Assembly (NCBI RefSeq): GCF_001613385.1
Contig: NZ_BDCG01000013.1
Coordinates: 1 to 64,000, forward strand
DNA: 64,000 nt
Direction: 5' to 3'
Source of the DNA: Nocardia flavorosea NBRC 108225
GTDB lineage: Bacteria > Actinomycetota > Actinomycetes > Mycobacteriales > Mycobacteriaceae
The notes under the pieces are model-generated. The model saw only the letters and a program-made list of their open reading frames with translations, was not told the origin of the DNA and ran no database searches. Position numbers and translations under genes: made by a program. Shown here piece after piece: positions 41,720 to 50,803 of this stretch (position 1 is the first letter of the stretch; each line of letters begins with the position of its first letter).

Positions 41720-43018
41720 GTGAGTACAGCCGACGCGGTGATCGGCGCGATCCTCACCGATCTCGACAACACCGCGCATCGCGCGCTGGTCGTCGATTCA
41801 CCGCCCGGCGCGGGGAAGTCCACGCTGGTGGTGCGCGCGGCGCGGCAGCTGGCGGCCGCCGACGACGAACAGCGGATGATCGTCGCGCAGACCAACGAAC
41901 AGGTCGACGACCTCATCGATCGCCTCGCCACCGCCGATCCCGGACTGCGGATCGGGCGCCTGTCGGCCGGCGACTACCGGCCCAGTGCCCGGATCGACCG
42001 CGAGAACGTGGATGTCGCCAACCGTCCGGCCGACCTGGAGCGCTGCGCGATCGTGATCGGCACGGCCGCGAAATGGGCCACGCTGGACGAGGGCCGCTGG
42101 TCGTACGCGATCGTCGACGAGGCATATCAGATGCGCTCGGATATGTTGCTGCGTATCGCGAACCGGTTCGACCGTGGACTGTTCGTGGGAGATCCCGGTC
42201 AGCTCGACCCTTTCGCCACGGTCGATTCCGACCGCTGGGCGGGCCTGTCCTGGGATCCGACCATGAGTGCGGTCGCGGTGATGCTCAACCACAACGACGG
42301 TATCCCCGTGCACACACTGCCGGTGTCGTGGCGGCTACCGCCCTCGGCGGCGTCGGTGGTCTCCGCCGCTTTCTACCCGTTCGCCCCGTTCCAGGCCGGA
42401 ACCCGGCCGGAACAGCGGCGGATGGAATTCGGCACCCGCGGGTTGCGGGGCCCGGTGGACGAGGTACTCGACGAGGCCGCGGCCCACGGCTGGGCCTACT
42501 ACGAACTACCCGCCCGGCACACCCTGCGCACCGACGCCGAAGCGGTGGCCGCCATCGCCGACCTCACCTGCCGGTTGCTGGAACGCGGGGGTATCGCCCA
42601 TTCCGAACAGGGCACCCGGGAGATCGACGCGTCCCGGATCGCCGTCGGCACCGCACACCGTGATCAAGCTCAGGCGGTGCGGGACGCGCTGGCTCCGACG
42701 ATCGCCGCGGAGGTCACGGTCGATACGGCGAACCGGCTGCAAGGCCGCGAATACGATGTCACAGTCATCCTGCATCCACTTTCGGGCCGCCGCGACGCCG
42801 GCGCGTTCCACCTCGAGGCCGGACGGCTGTGCGTGCTGGCATCCCGGCATCGACACGCCTGCATCGTCGTCGGCCGCCGCGGAATCGACGAACTCCTGGA
42901 CGCACACCCGTCCGCCGAACCCGTCTATCTGGGTGTGCCGGTGAAGTTTCCCGACGGCTGGGAGGCCAACCAGGCCGTGCTCAGCCGCTTGGCCTCCCAC
43001 CGGATCCCGGCGCACTGA
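41720..43018 (+). CDS. SF1 (Dna2/UPF1-like) helicase ATPase
   Basis: 432 residues if started at GTG 41720, the natural N-terminus STADAVIGAIL; an ATG at 41696 reads through the IS remnant. Walker A is VVDSPPGAGKSTLVV, Walker B AIVDEAYQM, then FVGDPGQLDP (motif III), LPVSWRLPPS (motif IV region), TVDTANRLQGREYDVTVI (motif V) and VLASRHRHACIVVG (motif VI). The order identifies an SF1 helicase core without large insertions. It closes the operon with the Cas4-like nuclease. The IS remnant upstream may have weakened its translation, since the ancestral ribosome-binding site is now about 240 bases away. Confidence 0.85.
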   Translation: MSTADAVIGAILTDLDNTAHRALVVDSPPGAGKSTLVVRAARQLAAADDEQRMIVAQTNEQVDDLIDRLATADPGLRIGRLSAGDYRPSARIDRENVDVANRPADLERCAIVIGTAAKWATLDEGRWSYAIVDEAYQMRSDMLLRIANRFDRGLFVGDPGQLDPFATVDSDRWAGLSWDPTMSAVAVMLNHNDGIPVHTLPVSWRLPPSAASVVSAAFYPFAPFQAGTRPEQRRMEFGTRGLRGPVDEVLDEAAAHGWAYYELPARHTLRTDAEAVAAIADLTCRLLERGGIAHSEQGTREIDASRIAVGTAHRDQAQAVRDALAPTIAAEVTVDTANRLQGREYDVTVILHPLSGRRDAGAFHLEAGRLCVLASRHRHACIVVGRRGIDELLDAHPSAEPVYLGVPVKFPDGWEANQAVLSRLASHRIPAH

Positions 43019-43029
43019 CAACGGTTCGG

Positions 43030-43461
43030 CTACAGCGGCAGCGGGCGGATCCAGAAGCCGGCGGGATACACCGGGGTCGAGGTGTTCGCTATGGTCACGC
43101 TCCCCATCCAATACCCCGTTGTTGCCTGCGGAGTCAGTGCCAGGCCGAGTGGTGACGCACCGAAGGTCAGGTAGCTCTCGTTCGGGCCGTGCGGGGCCTG
43201 CCGGCCGGCGAAACGGTGCCCAGCGCATACCAGGTCCACCGATACCCGGTCTTCGAAGGCGTACACGCGGCAGTTCTGTAGTGGTGTGCCCGAGAAAGTG
43301 GTCGGGATGGGGCCCTGTGGTGGAGCGATCACCAGGTACTCCCCCGGCGGCACCACATTCCGGGGAATCCACGGATCATCCTGGGCGCCCGCGGACGCGG
43401 AGGCACCGCACAGCGCGGCGACAACCAGAACGAAACCGGCTGTGACAGAGCGGATTCTCAT
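43030..43461 (-). CDS. secreted protein
   Basis: 143 residues from ATG 43461 (AGGAGA 9 bases upstream). Signal peptide of about 27 residues (VLVVAALCGASASAGAQD). The mature part is beta-rich (GEYLVIAPPQGPIPTTFSGTPLQNCRVYAFEDRVSVDLVCAGHRF) with two cysteines likely paired. Not recognised. Convergent with the helicase gene and separated from it by only 11 bases. Confidence 0.68.
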   Translation of the reverse strand: MRIRSVTAGFVLVVAALCGASASAGAQDDPWIPRNVVPPGEYLVIAPPQGPIPTTFSGTPLQNCRVYAFEDRVSVDLVCAGHRFAGRQAPHGPNESYLTFGASPLGLALTPQATTGYWMGSVTIANTSTPVYPAGFWIRPLPL

Positions 43462-43727
43462 GGAATATCTCTCCTGACGCGTAGCCCGGCAGTTCGCACC
43501 TTCGACGTTCCGCGGCAGTAGCCGCCCTGCGACAGGCCCGCGGCACGATCGGCCGGGCCCCGCGATACCCCTGATTGCGCCGCCCGTGCCTACACGGTAG
43601 GCGGACCGACGAGCACGGTCCACCAGCAGCGGCTGCAGGGCTCGCCGCCCACCCGGTTCGGCGTCGGCCACCGGAAGGGGTTGCGCTCCGATTGCCATGA
43701 CCGCGGTGGCAAGGCACCATTGCGGGC

Positions 43728-45044
43728 ATGCGAGTCGTGATCGAGCTTCGCCCCGCCCCCGAACAACTTTCCGCCGCAACCGGTTCGGTGTCCGGGATAT
43801 CCGCCACCGATCTCACCGGCGAACTCCCGGGATTCGCTCCGGACTCCGGTTTCTCCCCGGTGGCCCTGCCGCCGGGCGCGCGGGCGGCGGGCGATACGGC
43901 GCAGCAGGCAACCGGCTCGTACCTCGTGCGCGGGGAGATTCCCGACGGTGACCGAGCCGCCCGCGACGCGCTCGCCGCTGCCGCGGGTGTGGCCGGGGTT
44001 TTCGCGGATCCGGTGATCGAACCGGTACTCACCTGCGGTGACGACGGCGCGGTGGGTGACTGGAACAAGGTGGCCGAACTGCTGGGTCGCGCGGAACTCA
44101 CCGCGGCCGGGCTCACGGGCGAGGGTGTAGCGGTGGCTGTGCTCGATTCCGGGATCGACGCGGAGAAGGTCCGGGAGGCGGCCGGCGGCGAGATCGCGAT
44201 CGATACCGCGCGCAGCTGGAATCCGGCGGGAGTAACCGGTAAGGCCGGTGAATTCGCCGTGGGGCACGGCACCATGTGCGCGTTCGACGCGCTCATCGCG
44301 GCCCCGCGCGCGACCTTCCTCGATATCCCGCTGCTGCAGAGTTCCCGGACCGGCGGCAGTGAGATGGACGGTCTGCTCTCCGATGCCCTGGCTGCCTTCG
44401 CGCATCTGCGCACCGTGCTCACCCAGCAGCCGGAGGACCGTCGCGCTCTGGTGATCAGCAACAGCTGGGGCGCGTTCTCACCGCAATGGGATTTCCCGGT
44501 CGGCGACCCGGGCAACTATTCAGACAATCCCGATCACCCGTTCAATGTCATCGTCGGATCCCTGGACGCGGCGGGCGCCGATATCCTCTTCGCCGCCGGT
44601 AACTGCGGCCGGGACTGCCCGGACGGGCGCTGCGCCTACCCCGAGCGCCCGATCACCGGGGCGAATTCACATCCGAATGTCCTATCCGTGGCCGGTGTGG
44701 ATACCGGCGGTCAGCGGGTGGGGTATTCGTCGCAGGGGCCCGGCCGACTGGCCGACCGCAAACCCGATATCTGCTCCTACACCCATTTCCTCGGTTCCAC
44801 CGCCTTCGGCGCGGATGCGCCTGATACCGGGACCTCCGCGGCGTGCCCGGTGCTGGCCGGGGTGGTCGCGGCATTCCGGACGAAATGGCCGGCCACACAG
44901 ATCCCGCCGGCCCGGCTGCGCGAACTGCTGCACAGCACCGCAGCCGACCGGGGTGGCGCGGGTTTCGATCACGATCACGGATACGGCATCGCCGAACCCC
45001 GCGCTCTGCTCGCCGAACTCCAGAAGGCGGCCGCCCGGGCGTAA
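43728..45044 (+). CDS. S8 family serine peptidase (subtilase), cytoplasmic
   Basis: 438 residues, ATG 43728. The subtilase triad is complete: Asp in VAVAVLDSGID, His in FAVGHGTMCA, Ser in TGTSAACPVLAGVVA; LVISNSWGAF and ILFAAGNCG carry the oxyanion-hole Asn. There is no signal peptide; the N-terminal ~115 residues form an unknown domain. Intracellular subtilases with N-terminal extensions are often parts of conflict or signalling modules. The next gene is a small protein 9 bases downstream, then a Ser/Thr kinase, which suggests a regulated protease pathway; that is inference. Confidence 0.88.
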   Translation: MRVVIELRPAPEQLSAATGSVSGISATDLTGELPGFAPDSGFSPVALPPGARAAGDTAQQATGSYLVRGEIPDGDRAARDALAAAAGVAGVFADPVIEPVLTCGDDGAVGDWNKVAELLGRAELTAAGLTGEGVAVAVLDSGIDAEKVREAAGGEIAIDTARSWNPAGVTGKAGEFAVGHGTMCAFDALIAAPRATFLDIPLLQSSRTGGSEMDGLLSDALAAFAHLRTVLTQQPEDRRALVISNSWGAFSPQWDFPVGDPGNYSDNPDHPFNVIVGSLDAAGADILFAAGNCGRDCPDGRCAYPERPITGANSHPNVLSVAGVDTGGQRVGYSSQGPGRLADRKPDICSYTHFLGSTAFGADAPDTGTSAACPVLAGVVAAFRTKWPATQIPPARLRELLHSTAADRGGAGFDHDHGYGIAEPRALLAELQKAAARA

Positions 45045-45053
45045 TCTGGATTG

Positions 45054-45311
45054 ATGCCGCTGCTGACCGTCGAACTGCCACCGGGCTCGGTGCTGGCCGA
45101 TGCATTGCAGGCGCTGGGTCTCGCCGAGGACGAGGTCGACCGCGAATACGGGCTCATCGCGGTCGACCCCGACGCCGGTCGTTTCGCGTTGCGCGTCGGA
45201 GCTGCGGCCGCCGCCCGGCTGACAGGTTCGGCAGCGCGGGTATTCGCCGATCCTCCTGTCGGATCCAGCACCCCCGACGAACCCGCGGATCGACCGAAAA
45301 ACCCCGAATAA
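45054..45311 (+). CDS. small protein linked to the subtilase
   Basis: 85 residues, ATG 45054, 9 bases after the subtilase stop. Begins MPLLTVELPPGSVLADALQALG and ends in a disordered tail. The N-terminal part (about 55 residues) could be a compact beta-alpha-beta fold, as in small inhibitor or adaptor domains. No family known to me. Tight spacing implies partnership with the protease. Confidence 0.6.
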   Translation: MPLLTVELPPGSVLADALQALGLAEDEVDREYGLIAVDPDAGRFALRVGAAAAARLTGSAARVFADPPVGSSTPDEPADRPKNPE

Positions 45312-45359
45312 CCAGCTATTTCACCGATTTTCACGGGCTGTCCCCGAACATATGGGGTG

Positions 45360-45375
45360 CTGTGACCGGTCACAG
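45360..45375. promoter_or_regulatory. 16-bp perfect palindrome before the kinase gene
   Basis: CTGTGACCGGTCACAG is perfectly symmetric. It touches the first possible ATG (45377) and lies 19 bases before GTG 45395. The half-sites resemble CRP/GlxR (TGTGA/TCACA), but the spacing is 4 rather than 6 bases, so a different regulator or a relaxed site is possible. Confidence 0.5.
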
Positions 45376-45394
45376 GATGTGGTATCCGTTGCTC

Positions 45395-47266
45395 GTGGAA
45401 GGAACACCGTTCGGTCGCTACCGGCTGCTCGATCTACTCGGGGCCGGAGCCATGGGGGAAGTACACCGCGCCTACGACACCGGAACCGACCGACTGGTGG
45501 CGGTGAAGGTCCTCGCACGCGAGTTCGCCCACGACGCGGTGTATCGCAAACGTTTCCAGCGGGAAGCACAGGTCGCGGCGCGACTGGCGGAACCGCATAT
45601 CGTGCCGATCCACGATTTCGGCGAGATCGACGGCCGCCTGTACCTGGATATGCGCCTGGTGCAGGCACCCAACCTGGCGGAACTGCTCGCGGAGCGGGAC
45701 CGGCTGGAACCCGGCGAAGCGGTGGAGGTGATCGCCCAGATCGCCGCGGCGCTGGATGCGGCGCATGCCGAAGGTCTCGTGCACCGGGATGTGAAACCGT
45801 CCAATATCCTGGTCACTTCCAATGGTTTCGCGTATCTGATCGACTTCGGGATCGCCCGCAGCGACGAGGACACCACAGTCACCACCACGGGCGCCGTGAT
45901 CGGCACCTTCGCCTACATGGCTCCGGAACGGCTCGCGGATGACGAATCCGACACTCGTTCGGATGTGTACTCGCTGGCCTGTGTGCTCTACGAATGCCTG
46001 GTGGGGGCCAAGCCCTACCGCGGCGAGAGCATGCAACGGCAGATCGCCGCGCACCTCAACGACGAGCCACCGCTACCGTCGAACGCCGGTGTGCCGCGAC
46101 CGTTCGATGCCGTGATCGCCAAGGGGATGGCCAAATATCCCAGAGACCGCTACGAAACGGCCGGTGCACTGGCAGCCGCCGCCCGGGCAGCGCTATGGGA
46201 ACCACCGACGGAAGAGTCACCAGTTCCCGCCGCCGCACCGGTTCCCGCCACCCCGGCACCGGCATCGGATCCGGCCACCCCGGATTCGGCAACTCGAGAC
46301 CCACGTACTTCTCCCCCTGGCACGCCGGTAAGCCCCGCGGAACCGACCCCGGTGCCGACGGCCAACCCGGCTCCGATCACTACGCCGGACCCCACCCCGA
46401 TCACTACTCCGGACCCCACCCCGATCGCGTTTTCGGACCCCACTCCGGTTGCGGCTCCGGAATCCACGCCGGTCGCCGCTCCGACTCCGCGGCCACCGTG
46501 GCGGGCGATTATCGTGATGTCCGTGCTGGCGCTCGCCGTCGCCGGGACATCGGCGCTGGCCCTCACCCGGGACAACAGCACACTCGTCACCGAAACCCCC
46601 GATAAGGCTCCCCCGGCATTGAGTACGACCATCCGCCGGCCGGCCCCCTCCACACCTGGTCCGGTGCCGTCTGGACCGCCGCCCGTCCTCGCGCCGCCGG
46701 TTTCGGTCACGGAATCGGCGCCGGTCACGCCGGTGGCGCCCGGTGGGCCCGTCGCGGATCCCCCGCCGCCGGTGTGGACCGAACCCGAACCACACCCCAG
46801 TGCGCCACCGCCACCACCACCGGTCACCACGACCCCGCCACCCCCGGTCACCACCACAACCACCGAACCCACCGAATCCGAAACCACAACTCCGGAAACA
46901 ACCACGCCGACCACGACCGCGCCGGAGACGACGACTCCGGAAACCACGGTGACCACAACCGAAGAAGAAGGCGAGGAAGTAGCGGAAGACGGCAGCGCCG
47001 ACGCCACCGGCAGCACCATCGCGACCTCGTCTGCCGTCGGGCCGACAGACGGCATCGCTATCTCCCCCTCGGGCGGATCCGCTACGGAAACCACCGCTTC
47101 CTCGTCCACCGGGACTGCGGTCGATACCGCCACCCCTTCGCCTACCACCGGAGTCACGGAGGGCACCACCACCCCACCCACCAACGGAACCGGCCGGCAA
47201 CCCGCCCCGGCCTCATCCACCGACCGCATCACCGCGCCCCCGTCCACCGCAGCCGAATCCCGCTGA
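45395..47266 (+). CDS. membrane Ser/Thr protein kinase (PknB-type) with Pro/Thr-rich exterior
   Basis: 623 residues from GTG 45395 (VEGTPFGRYRLL); ATG 45377 would add 6 residues but overlaps an operator-like palindrome. Kinase core: glycine loop GAGAMGEV, Lys38 in VAVKV, HRDVKPSN with Asp132, DFG in LIDFGIA, and APERLADDE in the activation segment. Residues about 270-365 are Pro/Thr repeats (TPDPTPITTPDPTP pattern), then one transmembrane helix (about 367-391) and a long Pro/Thr/Glu exterior with no PASTA or other sensor domain. The signal is therefore unknown. It may belong functionally with the upstream protease pair. Confidence 0.88.
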   Translation: MEGTPFGRYRLLDLLGAGAMGEVHRAYDTGTDRLVAVKVLAREFAHDAVYRKRFQREAQVAARLAEPHIVPIHDFGEIDGRLYLDMRLVQAPNLAELLAERDRLEPGEAVEVIAQIAAALDAAHAEGLVHRDVKPSNILVTSNGFAYLIDFGIARSDEDTTVTTTGAVIGTFAYMAPERLADDESDTRSDVYSLACVLYECLVGAKPYRGESMQRQIAAHLNDEPPLPSNAGVPRPFDAVIAKGMAKYPRDRYETAGALAAAARAALWEPPTEESPVPAAAPVPATPAPASDPATPDSATRDPRTSPPGTPVSPAEPTPVPTANPAPITTPDPTPITTPDPTPIAFSDPTPVAAPESTPVAAPTPRPPWRAIIVMSVLALAVAGTSALALTRDNSTLVTETPDKAPPALSTTIRRPAPSTPGPVPSGPPPVLAPPVSVTESAPVTPVAPGGPVADPPPPVWTEPEPHPSAPPPPPPVTTTPPPPVTTTTTEPTESETTTPETTTPTTTAPETTTPETTVTTTEEEGEEVAEDGSADATGSTIATSSAVGPTDGIAISPSGGSATETTASSSTGTAVDTATPSPTTGVTEGTTTPPTNGTGRQPAPASSTDRITAPPSTAAESR

Positions 47267-47479
47267 CTCCGGGGCCAGGATTTCGGACACGCTCACGACC
47301 CGGTACTCCGCCACGCCGACCCCGGCGATGTCCGCGCACTGGTTTCCGGTCTACGGTCTGGCCGAACCACGCATGCTCCGCGGCGCCTCGAAACGAGTCG
47401 AATCACACAGCACTCACCCGCTGCGCCCGCGCCATAATCGAGCCAGGACGGGCAACGGTGCCCGATACGGGAGGTGGGG

Positions 47480-48640
47480 ATGACCGGCGAATCCAGCGGA
47501 CAGCAGCGGCGGGCGGTCGTGGTCGGGGCAGGTATCGCCGGACTCACCGTGGCTGTCGCACTGCGGCGGCGCGGCTGGCAGGTAGAGGTCCTCGAAAAGG
47601 CCACCGAGGTGGGATCGGCGGGATCCGGGTTGAGTCTGTGGCCCAACGGTTTACGTGGTCTCGATACGGTCGGCGTCGGCCCGGCCGTCCGGGAACAGGC
47701 GCTGTCGGCCACCGAAGCAGGGATGCGAGATCCGGCCGGCCGATGGCTGGCACGGACAGACGTCTCCGGAGTCCGCGACCGCTACGGCGATCTGGTGATG
47801 ATCCACCGGACCGACCTGTTCGAGATCCTGCGCGGGGCGCTCGGAGACGACTCGCTCCGGCTCGGTGCCACGGTGGACGCGGTAGATGGCACCGGCAGCG
47901 GTGTCCGGGTCCGGCACAGTCTCGGTACTTCCGAGGCGGATCTGGCGCTCGGCGCCGACGGCATCAACAGCACTGTCCGGGCACTGCACTGGCCCGATGC
48001 CGCGCCACCGGAATACGCGGGTTACACCGCCTGGCGGTCGATCGTCCGGCCCCGCACACCCGTAACTTCCGGCGGCGAAACCGTCGGGCGCGGGGACCGT
48101 TTCGGTATCGCCCCGCTGCGGGATGGCCGGGTGTACTTCTACGGCTCCGCCACCATGCCCGCGGGTACCGACAGCCCGGGCGGCGAACTCGCCGAGCTCC
48201 GCCGCCGTTTCGCCGACTGGCACGATCCGATCCCGGATCTGCTGGCCGCGACCGATCAGGGGACACTGCTGCGGCACGATATCTACGAACTGCCACGGCT
48301 CGACAGCTATGTGCGAGGGCCTATCGCCCTGCTCGGGGATGCCGCCCACGCCATGACGCCGAACCTGGGGCAGGGCGCGAATCTGGCCATCGAGGATGCG
48401 GTCACCGTGGCGGCCCTGCTCGACCGGCACCGGGATATCCCGTCCGCCCTCGCCGAATACGACCGGATCCGGCGGGCGCGGGTCGAACCACTGCAGCGGT
48501 TGTCGCGCCGGATGGGAGCCGCGCTCCAGGTGTCCTGGGCGCCGGCGGTGGCGATACGCGATGCGATCATGCGGTTGACACCCACGGGCCCGGCGCTGCG
48601 CGGCTTGGCACCCGTGCTGAATTGGCAACCGCCCAACTGA
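47480..48640 (+). CDS. FAD-dependent aromatic monooxygenase
   Basis: 386 residues from ATG 47480 with GGGAGG close upstream. GAGIAGLTVAVALRRRGWQVEVLEKA is the FAD-binding GxGxxG Rossmann motif; LGADGINSTVR is the middle DG motif; LLGDAAHAMTPNLGQGANLAIEDA is the GD motif of class A flavoprotein hydroxylases. NAD(P)H-dependent hydroxylation of an aromatic compound is expected. Substrate unknown. Transcribed alone; the C-terminus (LNWQPPN) is complete. Confidence 0.9.
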   Translation: MTGESSGQQRRAVVVGAGIAGLTVAVALRRRGWQVEVLEKATEVGSAGSGLSLWPNGLRGLDTVGVGPAVREQALSATEAGMRDPAGRWLARTDVSGVRDRYGDLVMIHRTDLFEILRGALGDDSLRLGATVDAVDGTGSGVRVRHSLGTSEADLALGADGINSTVRALHWPDAAPPEYAGYTAWRSIVRPRTPVTSGGETVGRGDRFGIAPLRDGRVYFYGSATMPAGTDSPGGELAELRRRFADWHDPIPDLLAATDQGTLLRHDIYELPRLDSYVRGPIALLGDAAHAMTPNLGQGANLAIEDAVTVAALLDRHRDIPSALAEYDRIRRARVEPLQRLSRRMGAALQVSWAPAVAIRDAIMRLTPTGPALRGLAPVLNWQPPN

Positions 48641-48723
48641 GTTCTCGTGCAGGGCTCCGCTCCTTCGAGCCTCACCCGGGCCGGCGCATCGAGGGCCGGC
48701 TTGACACCGTCGGCGGCCGGGTC

Positions 48724-50334
48724 CTACACCCATTCCTTGCGCGCCAGGTCCAGGATTACCGGGTGCATCAAGGTGGAGGGTTGCTCGCCGGTATCGCGGC
48801 GGTCGGGCGCGAAGACCTTGGCCGCCTGCAGACTCGTCTGGTCGATCGACCGCAGCGGAGCCGGTGGGTCCAGGCGCAGTTCGGGGTCCGGGTCGCGGGT
48901 GGCGAGCAGGAAACCCCAATCGCCGAAGCTCGGCACATCCACGTGGTAAGGCAGCACCGTCAGCCCTGACGTACGAACAGTCGCCGCGATACACCAGTAG
49001 GAGTGCGGAGCGAAGAATGGCGAACCCGCCTGCACCACCATGGTGGCTTCCGGAGCCAGTACCCGGGCAGCCATAGCGTAGAACTCGGCGGAGTAGAGCT
49101 TGGCAATGGAGGTCTGATCCGGGTCGGGCAGATCGACGATCACCGCGTCGTATTCCTGATGAGCGGTTCGCAACCAGGTGAACGCGTCCGCGGTGACCGT
49201 CCGGACGCGGGGGTCGGCGAAGGAGTTCCGGTTGAGTTCGGTGAGCCGGGGGTCGGTGCGGGCGAGCTCGATCATGACCGGGTCCAGTTCGACCAGCGTC
49301 ACGGTGCGGACGTCCGGGTATTTCAGGATTTCGCGCAGAGCCAGCCCGTCACCACCGCCGATGACCAGGACGTTCTCCCGGTTTCCGGCGAGCGCGGGAT
49401 GCACCATCGCCTCGTGGTAGCGGTACTCGTCGACGGAGGAGAACTGTAGGTCGCCGTTGAGGAACAACCGGGTGTCGCGGGTGCCGAACGGTGAAGCCGA
49501 TTCGGTGAGCACGATCTTCTGGTATTCGGTCTGGTGCTGCCAGACGATCGGTGCCGCGAACAATGCCTGCTGGGCGGTGGCTTCGAACCGGTCGGCGTAG
49601 ATATAGCTACCGATCAGGACACCCGCGACTAGCAGGGTGACCATACCGAAGGTCGCTTTGACCAGATGCGATAGATCCGCGCGGAACCAGATGAACACCA
49701 GCGCCAACCCGGCCAGCGCGTTCACCACACCCACGATGAGGCTGCCGCGGATCTGCCCGAACACCGGCAGCAACAGGAACGGGAATGCCAGACCACCGAG
49801 TAGCGCGCCCACATAGTCGGCCGCGAACAGGTCGGCGACCGCGCTGCCCGCCTCCTGTTTACGGATGCGCTGGAGCAATTCCATCAGTAACGGGATCTCG
49901 GCACCCACCAGGGCACCGATCACGCAGGAGGCCACCACCAGCGCCGCGGTGTAGAGGTTGAGCCAGGCATAGGCGGCGTAGAGGCCCAGCACCGACAATC
50001 CGCCGACGAGCGCCAGCGCGATCTCGACCGCCAGGAACGCCGGCGCCGCCAGATGCCGCAGCGGTTTCGCGACCAGCGCGCCGATCCCCATCGCACACAC
50101 CATCACGCTGAGCGTGATCGAAGCCTGGGTGGCGGTGTCACCGATCAGATAACTGCCCAGCGTCACCAGGGACAGTTCGTACACCAGACCACAGGCCGCG
50201 CAGATGAAAACGGTGATGAGCAGGGCGATTCTGGGGAACCGCCCAGGCACTCCCGGCTGTTGTAGCCCGGAGTCGGCCGCCACGCCGCCGGGCTCCAGCG
50301 GCGGCTGTTCGGCTGTCAGAGTGCTCGCCGACAC
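48724..50334 (-). CDS. polyamine aminopropyltransferase with N-terminal membrane domain
   Basis: 536 residues from GTG 50334, 2 bases after the DUF350 stop codon. About seven transmembrane helices occupy residues 30-235, followed by a spermidine-synthase-like domain: VLVIGGGDGLALREILKYPDVRTVTLVELDPVMIELAR is the decarboxy-SAM-binding motif, and VIVDLPDPDQTSIAKLYSAEFY holds the catalytic Asp region. Membrane-fused members exist in actinobacteria; whether they make spermidine is not certain. Last gene of the DUF4178–DUF4247–DUF350 operon. Confidence 0.9.
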   Translation of the reverse strand: MSASTLTAEQPPLEPGGVAADSGLQQPGVPGRFPRIALLITVFICAACGLVYELSLVTLGSYLIGDTATQASITLSVMVCAMGIGALVAKPLRHLAAPAFLAVEIALALVGGLSVLGLYAAYAWLNLYTAALVVASCVIGALVGAEIPLLMELLQRIRKQEAGSAVADLFAADYVGALLGGLAFPFLLLPVFGQIRGSLIVGVVNALAGLALVFIWFRADLSHLVKATFGMVTLLVAGVLIGSYIYADRFEATAQQALFAAPIVWQHQTEYQKIVLTESASPFGTRDTRLFLNGDLQFSSVDEYRYHEAMVHPALAGNRENVLVIGGGDGLALREILKYPDVRTVTLVELDPVMIELARTDPRLTELNRNSFADPRVRTVTADAFTWLRTAHQEYDAVIVDLPDPDQTSIAKLYSAEFYAMAARVLAPEATMVVQAGSPFFAPHSYWCIAATVRTSGLTVLPYHVDVPSFGDWGFLLATRDPDPELRLDPPAPLRSIDQTSLQAAKVFAPDRRDTGEQPSTLMHPVILDLARKEWV

Positions 50335-50336
50335 CT

Positions 50337-50762
50337 TTACGTGAGCGCGGAGGCGACCACGGCCGCGACCGCGATATGCACCGCGGCGCTGACCCACACC
50401 CCGGGATGCAGTTCGTGTTCATTCACCACACCCCGGAATTCACCCGGCGTCGCGAAGTCCAGCAGAAGGAACGCCAGCCCCATCGCGACCAGGCCGACGA
50501 TCCCGTAGACCGCGCTCGAGATCAGCGCCTGCCCGATCGCCCCGGCCGAAGTCCAGATCGCGGTGGCGACGATGATGCCGACACCGAGCATATTCGCCGC
50601 GACCAGCAGGGCGGCGTTGCGATTGCGTTCGATCCAGATCTGGTGCCGCAGGTTACCGGGTGTGAGCACATCCACCAGGACGAATCCGAGCACCATCAGC
50701 ACGATGCCGAGGCCGGAGTAGGCGGCCGCGGCACCAGCGGCCGCGGGCAGGTCTTGGAGCAT
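50337..50762 (-). CDS. DUF350 membrane protein
   Basis: 141 residues, ATG 50762 behind AGGAGG. Four hydrophobic segments, with GLGIVLMVLGFVLVDVLTPG and GLVAMGLAFLLLDFATPGEF being the paired DUF350 repeats (each ending in a TPG motif). Function unknown but it is a constant neighbour of membrane-fused aminopropyltransferases. Stop and next start are 2 bases apart. Confidence 0.9.
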   Translation of the reverse strand: MLQDLPAAAGAAAAYSGLGIVLMVLGFVLVDVLTPGNLRHQIWIERNRNAALLVAANMLGVGIIVATAIWTSAGAIGQALISSAVYGIVGLVAMGLAFLLLDFATPGEFRGVVNEHELHPGVWVSAAVHIAVAAVVASALT

Positions 50763-50803
50763 TGTTTCCTCCTGGAAGGGGTCGATAGGACGCGCGGCGG
50801 AGC

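Noticed and set aside
45360..45375. A canonical CRP/GlxR site
   Set aside because: The half-sites fit but the 4-base spacing does not; kept only as a generic palindrome.
46150..47247. Minus-strand 365-codon Gly/Val-rich frame
   Set aside because: Antisense of the Pro/Thr-rich exterior of the kinase; its low complexity mirrors the plus-strand codons.
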